From DAOTVC01 sp034437215 (GTDB lineage: Bacteria; Chloroflexota; Anaerolineae; B4-G1; SLSP01), in the NCBI GenBank assembly GCA_034437215.1, contig DAOTVC010000150.1, positions 1 through 34,426 on the forward strand: a stretch of DNA of 34,426 nucleotides, written 5' to 3'. This document shows positions 1 to 8,232 of the stretch, piece by piece (within the stretch, counting starts at the first letter, position 1; each line of letters opens with the position of its first letter). Both the position numbers and the translations under genes were made by a program. The notes under the pieces are model-generated. The model searched no databases. It saw only the letters and a list, made by a program, of their open reading frames with translations, and was not told the origin of the DNA.

Positions 1-523
1 CCTCCGCCAGGGCGACGAAGTCGTCGAGATCACGCCCGTTCTCGGGCCAGAGGACGCCGTAGCCCGTCTGAATGCTCTCGCCGGGCAGGTGGATCAGGAG
101 GGGAAAGGCACCGATGTCCTTCTGCGGGTCCTCTCGGGGCGGAAAGCGCACGTCCCAGATGAGGAAGCGACCTCCGGGCGCCAGCACGCGGAAGGCCTCC
201 TCGAAGACGCGGCGGTGCTGCCCCTCCCCCCGCACGTACATGAGCGTGAAGAAGGCGGTGATCGTATTGAAGGCCCCGTCGAGGAACTTGAGGTCGGTGG
301 CGTCCATCACGATCTTCAGCGGGCCGTCGGGGGCCTCCTCCAGCTCCGGAGCGCTCCGGTCGATGGCGACCACCTCCGCTCCCTTCAGTTTGCCGATAAT
401 CCCCTCCCCGCCGCCGCCCAGGTCCAGGACGTAGCCGGAGCTCTCGAAATCCTCCACGCGCAGCTCCTGCTGTTCGAAGTAGTGGATGCGCTCCTCGGCG
501 ATCTCGTGGTGATGGTCGTTCAT
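1..523 (-). CDS. Class I SAM-dependent methyltransferase, 3' end missing
   Basis: This frame is open from the ATG at 523 to the left window edge, so at least 174 residues are present and the C-terminus is outside. A good AGGAGG lies 6-7 nt upstream of the start (529-534 on the complement). Residues 32-41 read VLDLGGGGEG, the glycine-rich SAM-binding motif I. An acidic VVAID follows near residue 50, and LAPGGRFLIWD near residue 125 matches the post-motif strand of Methyltransf_11-type enzymes. The family transfers a methyl group from S-adenosylmethionine to small molecules or other acceptors; the substrate cannot be read from the sequence. It lies downstream of the ABC ATPase gene on the same strand, separated by about 180 nt that hold a repeat element, so co-transcription is uncertain. 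The family call is firm and the substrate unknown. Confidence 0.85.
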   Translation of the reverse strand, partial: MNDHHHEIAEERIHYFEQQELRVEDFESSGYVLDLGGGGEGIIGKLKGAEVVAIDRSAPELEEAPDGPLKIVMDATDLKFLDGAFNTITAFFTLMYVRGEGQHRRVFEEAFRVLAPGGRFLIWDVRFPPREDPQKDIGAFPLLIHLPGESIQTGYGVLWPENGRDLDDFVALAE

Positions 524-550
524 CGGTTCCTCCTAATTGCAATGTGATTT

Positions 551-654
551 GGATGTGTTTCAACCCAGTTATGGCTATCCCTGGCTGAAACGTAAAGCGT
601 GAAACGTGAAGGTCTCACGTTCACGTCTTGACCTAACTTGAGCGAAACAGATCC
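551..654. repeat. Small MITE-like palindromic repeat, copy 1
   Basis: This element of about 104 bp fills most of the gap between the methyltransferase and ABC ATPase genes. Its ends, 551-561 and 644-654, are inverted repeats that match at 10 of 11 positions. The first 45 bases (TTTCAACCCAGT, GCTATCC, TGGCTGAAACGT) and the last 20 (CTAACTTGAGCGAAAC) recur at 27673-27771, while the centre differs. The centre folds on itself (CGTGA-A-ACGTGA against TCACGT-TCACG). No coding capacity is seen. It could be a non-autonomous transposon relic or a REP-like intergenic palindrome. Confidence 0.6.
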
Positions 655-701
655 CTAACATTTGGCCTGTCCAACCCTCAAGCGATCCAACGTGGGGCCG
701 C

Positions 702-1694
702 CTACGACGGGGGTTGAGCTTGCGCGCCGTAGATCGCGGCGATGATGCTCTCCATGGGCGGATTGTCGATGTTGATGTCGACGATGGAGTAGCGCGCCAG
801 CAGGCGGGCCATGACCTCGTCGATGGCGACGACCTCGGTGTCCACCTCCATCTTCACGCCGTAGCCCTTCTGTTTCAGGACGCGGACCCCCGCCGCGTCG
901 AAGCCCTGCCAGACCTCCCCCAGCTTCAGGGAGACGGTCTTCGTGCGCAGGTAAGAGTGCTTCAGCGCCGTCACCCGCCCGTCGTAGATGATCTCCCCGT
1001 GGTTGATGACCATCGCCCGGCTGCAGAGCACCTCCACGTCGCCCGCATCGTGAGAGGTGAGGAAGATGGTCACCCCCTCCTCCTCGTTGAGCTGCAGGAT
1101 GAGGTCGCGGATGCGCTGCTTGACGACGACGTCCAGACCGATGGTGGGCTCGTCGAGGAAGAGGATGCGGGGCCGGTGGAGCAGCGAGGCGGCGATCTCG
1201 CAGCGCATGCGCTCTCCGAGGGAGAGCTTGCGCACGGGCACCTCCATGTGAGGTCCGATCTCGAAGAGGTCGACGAGGTAGGCGAGGCGCTCGCGGAAGG
1301 GCGGCGGCTCCAGTTCGTAGATGTGCGCCAGCAGTTCGAAGGAGTCGACGGACGGCAGGTGGTACCAGAGCTGGGACTTCTGCCCGAAGACAGAGCCGAT
1401 CTGGTAGGCCAGGCGCTCGCGCTCCCTCCAGGGCACGTACCCCAGCACCTGCGCCTGTCCCTCGCTGGGATAGAGGATGCCGACGAGCATCTTGATGGTC
1501 GTCGACTTGCCGGCGCCGTTGGGGCCGATGAAGGCCAGCCGCTCCCCCTCCTCCACCGAGAAGGTGATCGCCCGCACCGCCTCCACCTCCCGGCGCTCGG
1601 GTCGGAAGAGCGACCGCAGGCTGCCTCGCAGGCCGGGCTGCTTGACGGTCGTGGAGAAGCGCTTGGTCAAATTGTCTACAGTGATAATGGACAT
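702..1694 (-). CDS. ABC transporter ATP-binding protein (ABC-2/DrrA-like exporter ATPase)
   Basis: This 330-residue protein has every motif of an active ABC ATPase: Walker A GPNGAGKST (57-65), Q-loop FGQ (Q105), signature LSLGE (157-161), Walker B ILFLDE (177-182) and the switch histidine in TSH (H215). A 20-30 residue insert (about 20-40, rich in Arg) precedes the first strand, and an extra domain of about 90 residues follows the nucleotide-binding domain. Both are usual in the ABC-2 exporter ATPases of the DrrA type. The start was set at the ATG at 1694, preceded by GAGG, rather than at the upstream ATG at 1769, whose extra 25 residues are encoded by an 8-bp tandem repeat. It should energise export of a drug-like or lipid-like substrate together with a membrane permease. 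No permease lies in this window. The substrate is unknown. Confidence 0.9.
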   Translation of the reverse strand: MSIITVDNLTKRFSTTVKQPGLRGSLRSLFRPERREVEAVRAITFSVEEGERLAFIGPNGAGKSTTIKMLVGILYPSEGQAQVLGYVPWRERERLAYQIGSVFGQKSQLWYHLPSVDSFELLAHIYELEPPPFRERLAYLVDLFEIGPHMEVPVRKLSLGERMRCEIAASLLHRPRILFLDEPTIGLDVVVKQRIRDLILQLNEEEGVTIFLTSHDAGDVEVLCSRAMVINHGEIIYDGRVTALKHSYLRTKTVSLKLGEVWQGFDAAGVRVLKQKGYGVKMEVDTEVVAIDEVMARLLARYSIVDINIDNPPMESIIAAIYGAQAQPPS

Positions 1695-1709
1695 GGGAGC
1701 CTCAAAAAG

Positions 1710-1757
1710 AGTCGGGTAGTCGGATAGTTCGATAGTCAGGTAGTCAGGCAGTCGGAT
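1710..1757. repeat. 8-bp tandem repeat (AGTCGGAT-like, six units)
   Basis: Six consecutive 8-bp units read AGTCGGGT, AGTCGGAT, AGTTCGAT, AGTCAGGT, AGTCAGGC and AGTCGGAT. They lie just upstream of the ribosome binding site of the ABC ATPase gene and so in its probable leader. Slippage could change leader length, and would also change the reading frame of the longer but unlikely N-terminal form. Confidence 0.7.
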
Positions 1758-1842
1758 GGCCGTCTCCACTCTCGACGGTAAGGACTGAAAGCGGCCCTAT
1801 TGTAGTGCAGCTCTTGCTGGGCGCAACGACACTCCCGGTAGG

Positions 1843-1876
1843 TTGTGATAGTTTTGTGATAGTTTCCTGATACAAT
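1843..1876 (+). promoter_or_regulatory. Putative activator-type promoter: 11-bp tandem repeat plus -10-like box
   Basis: TTGTGATAGTT occurs twice head to tail (1843-1853 and 1854-1864) with no mismatch, so the two sites are one helical turn apart. Six bases further on is TACAAT (1871-1876), a good -10 box. No proper -35 hexamer stands at 16-18 nt, which would suit a promoter dependent on an activator. The same arrangement, repeat and spacing included, is found at 8730-8763 before the DUF4157 cargo gene. Transcription would start about 200 nt before the ATG at 2085. Confidence 0.55.
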
Positions 1877-2084
1877 ACGATGAGGGATAGCTGCGTCTCG
1901 GGAAGGCAGCCGGTGTCGCACGCCGAGGGTTACCCTCTTCTATCTTCTGCATCCGACACTGGTCAAGTAGCAAAATAGTCGTGGGAAGCGCCGCCGGGAC
2001 TGCCGGAGCAAGATTTCATACTGTCGGGGACCAGAGAACAAGCAGGGCATTCATTCACACCACTGAAGCATCAGGGAGAAGAGC

Positions 2085-4367
2085 ATGGGTCCTCATAAGG
2101 AAAAGACACAGGACAAGAGCACGACGACAAGCCGCACCCCGGCGCCCGCCCCCCAGACGGGAGCGCCGACCGTCGAAGCGGAGGCCCCCCAGGCCCTGGG
2201 GCAGTTCCGCTCTTCGAGGGGAGCCGCCCCACCCCAACAGCTGCTGACCCTCCAGCGCGCTGCCGGAAATCGAGCCACCTCGCGGCTCATCCAGACGCAG
2301 ATGCAGCCGCGCGCGGCCTCTTCAGCGCCGGCGATTCAGCGCGCACCGAACGAGAGCCAGGGCGCGGCCTTCGACAGCCAGGTGAGCGAGAAACTCAAGA
2401 CCTTCATGGACTCCTTCACCTTCAAGATCCGAGTGGGGGAGCAGGAAGGGGAGCCGGTCTACGTCTCCGTACAGACCCCCTATCACATGAACGCCGGCAC
2501 CCGCAAGACGAACGCGGAGCAGAACCGCAACGCCGCCTCTCAGGCGAACAAGACCCTCCTCGCCAGCACCAACTGGAACAGCCGCCACGGCAAGGCCGAT
2601 CCCGAGAGTCTGCGCACGCTGGTGCAGTCCGCCGTCGACCAGGGGCTGATTACGCCGAGCCAGCCGGACGCTCTCCTCACCGGGCAGGAGATCCGCGCGT
2701 GGATGATGCAGTACGGCATCGGCGTCGACTGCTCGGGCTTCGTCTCCCAGGCCCTCAACAGCCTCACGGGCGATATGGCCCGGCAGACGGGCTCCGCTGC
2801 CCCCACCGCCTTCAAGGTCGCCGACACGGGTAGCGGCAGCCTGAATTGGAAAGCCTCCTCGGGCAAGTTCGAGCAGGTCGCCCACCCCGCCGACCTGCGG
2901 GCCGGCGACACCATGTGGCAGGACGGCAGCGTCGACCACATCATTATCATCACGGGCGTCACGCAGACCTCCGGAGGAACCGTCTTCCAGACCGCCGAGT
3001 CCTCGGGCAGCAAGGGCGTGCACGACGACACCTATCGCTGCCCCGACCCCCAGGGGGACTTCTCCGACCTGGAGAAGAAGAGCGGCGAGACCTGGGTTTC
3101 CAAGAGCGGCACCTTCCGCTTCAGCCGCTACAAGGCGCTGGCGGCGATGCGCGGGGAGGATCTGAACCAACCCGCAGAGGACGCTGCGTCCGAGACCGAG
3201 GTCCCCATCGGCTCGGCGAAGGTCACCGCCAACGTGCTGAACGTCAGGCAGGGGCCGGGGACCGGACACGAGGTCGTCGGGCAGCTACCCCAGGGGACGG
3301 AGGTTCAGGTACTCAAGCAGGAGGGGGGCTGGCTGAAGATCCTCTTCGGCGAGCGCACGGCCTACGTCCACGGGAACTACGCAGAATTCACACCGGCGCC
3401 CGTCGCGCCCGAGGAGCAGGCAGCCGCCGGGAAGAAGGGCTCCTTGTGGGGCAGGCTGGGCAGCTTCTTCGGCTCGGTCGCCAAGGGCATCGGCTCCGCA
3501 GCCAAGGGCGTTGCCAAGGGGATCGGCAGCGCAGCCCGCGGCGTCGGCAACTTCTTCGGCTCCCTATTCTCCCGGAATGGGGAGCGGGGTGGCAGAACGG
3601 AGGAGACGAGCGCGCCGGCGGTCGAACCGGTCATCGCCACCGGTGTGGTCACCGCCAGCGCGCTCAACGTGCGCCAGCGCCCCACCGTCGACGGCACCCA
3701 GGTGGGCACCCTCCGGCAGGGCGCCCAGGTCGAGGTAACGGGGAAGGAGGGCGCCTGGCTGCGCATCCACCACGCCGGGAAAGCGGCCTACGTCCACGGC
3801 GGCTACGTGAGACTCCAGGGAGAGGGACAGAAACCGGAGGCAGAGCCGGCGGCGGAGGAGAGCGCCCACGACGACGTCACGATCACCTTCGGCGCCAACG
3901 CCAACAGCGGCATCCTCAGCGCCTACACGCTGGGCGTTCTCAAGGGCATCCTGGCCGAGGCGGGGGAGAAGAGCGCGCTCATCACCAGCACCATTCGCAC
4001 ACCTGCGGATCAGGCCCGTATCATGTATAATAACATCGTGACGTATGGGGTGGCTGCGCAGAAGCGGCTCTACGGTGCAGGGGGAGATGCGGTCATCGAC
4101 GTCTACGCGGCGCAGAAGAGCGCGGGAGCCGGCGAGACCGAGATTCGGAAGGCCATGGAGGAGAAGATCGTCGCCATCGGCTCGACGAGCGTCTCCCGTC
4201 ACTGCAGCGATCCTGCGGTGCTTCAGGTGGTGGATATTGCCCCCAGCTCCATCCAGAATGGAACGGCGTTCGCAGCGGCCCTGCAGGCCGCCAAGGCAGC
4301 GGGCAAGGTCAGCAAGTTCATCCCTCCGCCGACCGACCCCGCCTATCACATCGAGATACCACAATAG
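2085..4367 (+). CDS. eCIS cargo: NlpC/P60-like domain, two SH3b domains and an M15-like peptidase domain
   Basis: This 760-residue protein is probably an injected cell-wall hydrolase. Residues 53-70 carry the cargo signature LQRAAGNRATSRLIQ, shared with two other proteins here. A cysteine-peptidase-like region follows, with VDCSGF (C216) and VDHIIIITG (H285) as in NlpC/P60 enzymes. An SH3b domain (about 376-436), a Gly/Ala-rich hydrophobic stretch with FFGSVAKGIGSAAKG (about 450-497) and a second SH3b domain (about 518-577) come next. The C-terminal region (about 596-760) has STIRTPADQ, SRHCSD (H706), VVDIAP (D717) and YHIEIP (H755, E757), a spacing that recalls D,D-carboxypeptidases of family M15. 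SH3b domains usually bind cell wall. The ATG at 2085 has GGAGAA upstream. It is followed 26 nt later by the AAA+ ATPase gene. The domain calls are good; delivery by the eCIS is inferred from context. Confidence 0.8.
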   Translation: MGPHKEKTQDKSTTTSRTPAPAPQTGAPTVEAEAPQALGQFRSSRGAAPPQQLLTLQRAAGNRATSRLIQTQMQPRAASSAPAIQRAPNESQGAAFDSQVSEKLKTFMDSFTFKIRVGEQEGEPVYVSVQTPYHMNAGTRKTNAEQNRNAASQANKTLLASTNWNSRHGKADPESLRTLVQSAVDQGLITPSQPDALLTGQEIRAWMMQYGIGVDCSGFVSQALNSLTGDMARQTGSAAPTAFKVADTGSGSLNWKASSGKFEQVAHPADLRAGDTMWQDGSVDHIIIITGVTQTSGGTVFQTAESSGSKGVHDDTYRCPDPQGDFSDLEKKSGETWVSKSGTFRFSRYKALAAMRGEDLNQPAEDAASETEVPIGSAKVTANVLNVRQGPGTGHEVVGQLPQGTEVQVLKQEGGWLKILFGERTAYVHGNYAEFTPAPVAPEEQAAAGKKGSLWGRLGSFFGSVAKGIGSAAKGVAKGIGSAARGVGNFFGSLFSRNGERGGRTEETSAPAVEPVIATGVVTASALNVRQRPTVDGTQVGTLRQGAQVEVTGKEGAWLRIHHAGKAAYVHGGYVRLQGEGQKPEAEPAAEESAHDDVTITFGANANSGILSAYTLGVLKGILAEAGEKSALITSTIRTPADQARIMYNNIVTYGVAAQKRLYGAGGDAVIDVYAAQKSAGAGETEIRKAMEEKIVAIGSTSVSRHCSDPAVLQVVDIAPSSIQNGTAFAAALQAAKAAGKVSKFIPPPTDPAYHIEIPQ

Positions 4368-4393
4368 AGATTGGGAGCAGATAAAGACACCTT

Positions 4394-6532
4394 ATGAGCG
4401 TTGACCTTCACATGCAACATCTGCAGGCGGAGCTGCAGCGCATCGAGATGCTCATCCGCCGCGAGGTATGGCGTTGGCAGCTGGCGGGGCAGGATCCGCA
4501 CGACGACTTTCGCGGGCTCTACGTCTCCGATGAGCAGGCGCTGGCCCTCCTCGAGCGGCCCTTCGGCAGCAGCTGGGGGGACACCGTGACGCTGCCCGCG
4601 GAGCAGGCCCAGGCCCTCACCCGCGCGGAATCCGAGGCCATGGAGGCGGCCCAACAGATCAAGTCTCGGGCGCACCAGCAGGGCCGCCCCACCCGCCTCT
4701 CGCACCTCGCCACCACCTTTGGGCTGGATCGCTTCGCCCTGGACGCCTTCCTCGTCTGCCTCGCCCCGCACCTCGACCTGCGGTACGCCAAGCTCTACGG
4801 CTACCTGCAGGACGACGTCACCAGCAAGTACCCCTCGGTCAACCTGATCCTCAACCTGCTGGGGCGACCGGGAGGGGGACGGCTGCAGGCGCTGGCCCAC
4901 TTCAGCGACACGGCTCCGCTCTTCCGCTACCGCCTGCTGCAGCTCGGCAGCAACGGGCATAACGGACAGACGCCGGCCCTGTTGAGCCAGACCCTGCACG
5001 TCGATCCCGCCATCGTCACCTGGCTATTGGGGCGCTACGAGCCGCCCGCCGAGCTGCGCGGGCACGTGGGGATGCAGGGCGCGGTACCGGGCGGCGACGA
5101 GCGCCTGCTGGCCGGGGAGGCCTGGAAGCGCATCGCCCCCGCCCTCAAGTACAGCCCCCTCCTCGTCTTCCACGGACCTGACGAGGCGGCCCAGGACGCA
5201 GCAGCCCGCCTCGCCGCCGTGCAGGTCCAGCGCCCGCTGCTCCACGTCAACCTGGCCCCTGCCATCAACGCGGGTCTGCAGCCGGAGACCGCCCTGCACC
5301 TGGCGCTGCGGGACGCGCGGCTGAACGGCGCGCTTCCCTACCTCAGCGGCTGGGACGCCCTCCTCACCGACGGGAGCCCGCCGCCCCACATGTTGGCGAC
5401 CGTCTGCCGCTTCCCCGGACCGGTCATCGTCGCCGGCAGGGAGCGCTGGCAGGCCCAGGGCTTCGACCGGGAGCGCCCCCTCCTCTGGATCGAGTTCCAC
5501 CTGCCCACCTATCCCCAGCGGCAGGGGCTCTGGCAGCACTTCATCGCGCAGGTGGAACCGGCCCACGACCTGCCCATCGAGCCCATCGCCGGGCAGTTCA
5601 TCCTGACGACGGCGCAGATCCGCGACGCCGTCATCACCGCCCGGGACCGGGCCCTGCAGCGGGGAGAGAGCATGGGGCTCGAGGATCTCTTCGCCGGCGC
5701 CCGCGCCCACTCCAACCCGCGCCTGGCTCACCTCGCCCGCAAGATCACACCGCGCTACGTCTGGGACGACATCATCCTGCCCGACGACCCCCTCGCCATC
5801 CTGCAGGAGGTTGTCATGACCGTGCGCGGTCGCCCGCAGGTCCTGGAACAGTGGGGCGTGGGCCAACAGCTGGCGGCGAGCAACGGTGTGACGATGCTCT
5901 TCGCCGGACCGCCGGGTACGGGCAAGACGATGGCCGCCGAGGTCATCGCCTCGGAGCTGGGGCTGGACCTCTACAAGATCGACCTCTCGACGGTCATCAG
6001 CAAGTACATCGGCGAGACGGAGAAGAATCTGGAGCGCATCTTCGACGAGGCCCAGAGCAGCAACGCCATCCTCTTCTTCGACGAGGCGGACGCCCTCTTC
6101 GGCAAGCGCTCCGAGGTCAAGGACGCCCACGATCGCTACGCCAACATCGAGATCAGCTACCTCCTGCAGCGGATGGAGGCCTACGACGGCGTGACGATCC
6201 TGGCGACGAACCTGCGGGCCAACCTCGACGAAGCCTTCACCCGCCGGCTCCAGTTCGCCCTCGACTTCCCCTTTCCCGAGGAGGAGGACCGGCTGCGCAT
6301 CTGGGAGACCCTCTTCCCGGCGGACGTGCCGCGCGCCGACGATTTCGACTTCGAGGTCCTGGCCCGGCGCTTCAAACTCGCCGGGGGTAACATCCGTAAC
6401 ATTATCGTCGCCTCCGCCTTCCTGGCGGCTGCCGACGAGTCACCCGTGACGATGGATCACCTGCTCCACGCCACCCGGCGGGAGATGCAGAAGATGGGAC
6501 GCCTGATCAAGGAGGCGGATCTGCGACAGTAG
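4394..6532 (+). CDS. AAA+ ATPase, Afp15/Pvc15-like eCIS ATPase
   Basis: The 712-residue protein ends in a complete AAA+ module: Walker A GPPGTGKT (505-512), Walker B ILFFDEAD (559-566), then RRLQFALDFPFP with the arginine pair expected at the sensor/finger region. A degenerate module lies before it: residues about 245-340 look like an AAA core (LLVFHGP), but the Walker lysine is missing. This split between a dead N-terminal and a live C-terminal ATPase is usual in eCIS clusters, where the protein is needed for particle assembly or cargo handling. It sits between two cargo genes, which supports a role in loading or remodelling cargo. The start is uncertain: the nearest purine-rich site, GGGAG, is about 17 nt from the ATG at 4394, and the ATG at 4412 has none. 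Confidence 0.9.
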   Translation: MSVDLHMQHLQAELQRIEMLIRREVWRWQLAGQDPHDDFRGLYVSDEQALALLERPFGSSWGDTVTLPAEQAQALTRAESEAMEAAQQIKSRAHQQGRPTRLSHLATTFGLDRFALDAFLVCLAPHLDLRYAKLYGYLQDDVTSKYPSVNLILNLLGRPGGGRLQALAHFSDTAPLFRYRLLQLGSNGHNGQTPALLSQTLHVDPAIVTWLLGRYEPPAELRGHVGMQGAVPGGDERLLAGEAWKRIAPALKYSPLLVFHGPDEAAQDAAARLAAVQVQRPLLHVNLAPAINAGLQPETALHLALRDARLNGALPYLSGWDALLTDGSPPPHMLATVCRFPGPVIVAGRERWQAQGFDRERPLLWIEFHLPTYPQRQGLWQHFIAQVEPAHDLPIEPIAGQFILTTAQIRDAVITARDRALQRGESMGLEDLFAGARAHSNPRLAHLARKITPRYVWDDIILPDDPLAILQEVVMTVRGRPQVLEQWGVGQQLAASNGVTMLFAGPPGTGKTMAAEVIASELGLDLYKIDLSTVISKYIGETEKNLERIFDEAQSSNAILFFDEADALFGKRSEVKDAHDRYANIEISYLLQRMEAYDGVTILATNLRANLDEAFTRRLQFALDFPFPEEEDRLRIWETLFPADVPRADDFDFEVLARRFKLAGGNIRNIIVASAFLAAADESPVTMDHLLHATRREMQKMGRLIKEADLRQ

Positions 6533-6582
6533 GAACGCACCACGAGGCATCCTGCCCGTTCAGCCTTTCAAGGAGAACAACC

Positions 6583-8232
6583 ATGACGAGCCAGTCGCAA
6601 CGTACGGACCGTGATCTGGAGAGAACGCAGAACCGCCAACCGGCGGAACGGCGTCAGGAACAGGAGGAGGTCGCGACCCTGCCTGCCGAGATGGCCCAGG
6701 TGCAGCGGACGCTGGCTCAACCCGCATCCGCCCAACCGGCCGATCTGATCGCCCTACAGCGCATGGTGGGCAACCAGGCGGCCACGCGGCTCATCCGGAG
6801 TCCCCGCTCGCCCGCCGAGGCTTCCCGCGAGCAGGAGCACGCGGTCGCCCCTCAACCGCAGGCCGAAGCGGTGGTGCAGCGCAAGGAGGAGGACGAGGAG
6901 AAGGGCGGCTTCTTCAGCCGCGTCGGTGGCTTCTTCAGCAGCGTCGGGAAGGGAATCGCCGGCGGCGCTCGAGCCGTGGGTCGCGGCGCTCGAGCCGCCG
7001 GAGGCGCCCTGGTCAGAGGCGCTAAAGCCACGGGCAAAGCGGTCGCCGGTGGCGCACGCGCCGTGGGACGGGGCGCCCGTGCCGCCGGGGGCGCTCTGGT
7101 CAGGGGCGCCAAAGCCACAGGCAAAGCGGTCGCCGGTGGCGCTCGCGCCGTGGGACGCGGCGCCAAAGCCGTAGGCAGCGCCATCGGCAGAGGGGGACGG
7201 GCCCTGTGGGGCGGGGTCAAAGCCGTAGGTGGGGCCATCGGGAGAGGCACCAAGGCTGCCGGCAAGCTGATCTACACCGGCCAATACAACGACCTCGACG
7301 CCACCCAGTACCGCGTCACCCCCGACCAGACAGTGGAAGCCGTCCAACGCCAGGAGGACGAGGAGGGCAACGTCACCTACTGGGTCGTGGGCATCGTGGA
7401 GCGCTTCGAGGGCAACCGGCCCGTCATCCGCCCCGTAAATCCGCCCCGCTCGCTGGGCAACTGGTACCCCAAGGTGACCCACATCAACGGCATGAACGTC
7501 AAGCCCGCGTCGGGAATCCGGAGCGCCATGAAGCTCCAGCAAGCCGTTCAGGAGAAGATGGGGCCGGAGGGCGTCGCCGTCGCCCCCGAGGTGCTCTACA
7601 CCTACAGCGCCCACGAGGGCTTCGGCAAGGACGTGGTCGAATGCATCACCGGGAAGATGCGCCTGGACGACGAAGCGACGCGCAGCCAGGAGCGGATCAT
7701 GCTGGACGCCATCCGCAGCAAACGGCGCACGACCGTCTCCGCCCACAGCCGGGGCACCATCAAGACGGACAACGCCGTGAGGAACGTCCACGCCAAACTC
7801 AAGGCCGAGTATATGCCCACCTTTCTGGCCTCCTCCGAGGTCGCCCGGGAGGCGCGGGCGCTCGCCGAGGAGATGCGGGACGAGCTGAGCGAGTTCGGCC
7901 TGAGCCCCGCCGTCTACGCCCAGATCCTGAAGCGAGAGCTCGCAGCGCAGCGGGCCGACAAGATGGCCTCCGAGGAGATGGACGAGTACATCCAACTCAT
8001 CTACGCGGGCAACGCCGTCCAGTTCCCCTCCTCCAAGATCAAGGGGCAGCTCGTGGTAGGAACCAAGGACCCCATCAGCATGCTCTTCGGCAAGTACTTC
8101 GACTTCGCCACACCGGATAATATGACGATGAACAAGGTACCCGGAGGGCACAGTTTCGGCTCGGTTTACGCGGGGAAGGTGGGCGAGCTGATCGCCTCCG
8201 ACCTCAAGCAGCGCGAGGAGGACGAAGAATGA
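6583..8232 (+). CDS. eCIS cargo: Gly/Ala-Arg repeat region and alpha/beta-hydrolase-like C-terminal domain
   Basis: This is a 549-residue putative effector. Residues 55-72 hold the cargo signature LQRMVGNQAATRLIR. Residues about 106-229 form a cationic Gly/Ala-rich stretch that starts KGGFFSRVGGFFSSVGKG and includes a 29-residue unit repeated in tandem; it resembles the hydrophobic stretch of the 2085 cargo and may contact membranes. From about residue 300 the protein looks like an alpha/beta hydrolase: VTHINGMN, the nucleophile elbow AHSRG (S389), VGTKDP (D496) and GGHSF (H523) come in the right order for a Ser-Asp-His triad. Such domains act as lipases or esterases. The substrate is not predictable. 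The start ATG has AAGGAG upstream, and the stop overlaps the next gene (ATGA), so the two are translationally coupled. Confidence 0.75.
   Translation: MTSQSQRTDRDLERTQNRQPAERRQEQEEVATLPAEMAQVQRTLAQPASAQPADLIALQRMVGNQAATRLIRSPRSPAEASREQEHAVAPQPQAEAVVQRKEEDEEKGGFFSRVGGFFSSVGKGIAGGARAVGRGARAAGGALVRGAKATGKAVAGGARAVGRGARAAGGALVRGAKATGKAVAGGARAVGRGAKAVGSAIGRGGRALWGGVKAVGGAIGRGTKAAGKLIYTGQYNDLDATQYRVTPDQTVEAVQRQEDEEGNVTYWVVGIVERFEGNRPVIRPVNPPRSLGNWYPKVTHINGMNVKPASGIRSAMKLQQAVQEKMGPEGVAVAPEVLYTYSAHEGFGKDVVECITGKMRLDDEATRSQERIMLDAIRSKRRTTVSAHSRGTIKTDNAVRNVHAKLKAEYMPTFLASSEVAREARALAEEMRDELSEFGLSPAVYAQILKRELAAQRADKMASEEMDEYIQLIYAGNAVQFPSSKIKGQLVVGTKDPISMLFGKYFDFATPDNMTMNKVPGGHSFGSVYAGKVGELIASDLKQREEDEE
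6961..7161 (+). repeat. 87-bp in-frame tandem repeat in the hydrolase-like cargo gene
   Basis: Two full 87-bp units (6961-7047 and 7048-7134) and a partial third (7135-7161) encode the same 29-residue Gly/Ala/Arg/Lys unit (GGARAVGRGARAAGG, then ALVRGAKATGKAVA). Many differences are at third codon positions, so the protein repeat is conserved more than the DNA and is not a very recent duplication. Confidence 0.85.

Larger units (their letters stand above)
1695..2084. other. Divergent intergenic region between the ABC ATPase and the first cargo gene
   Basis: This 390-nt gap separates the minus-strand ABC gene from the plus-strand eCIS cluster. It contains the 8-bp tandem repeat at 1710-1757, the 11-bp tandem operator-like repeat with a -10-like hexamer at 1843-1876, and a small hairpin GAGGG/CCCTC at 1925-1937 followed by pyrimidines. 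The remaining 150 nt or so before the ATG at 2085 show nothing recognisable beyond the ribosome binding site GGAGAA. Confidence 0.7.

Noticed and set aside
30..563. Minus-strand 177-codon frame over the methyltransferase
   Set aside because: It is out of frame with the clear SAM-binding motif, and its product is low-complexity Arg/Gly. The real gene has no stop inside the window.
6961..7161. CRISPR-like array
   Set aside because: The repeats are contiguous, in frame and encode a protein repeat, with no spacers.
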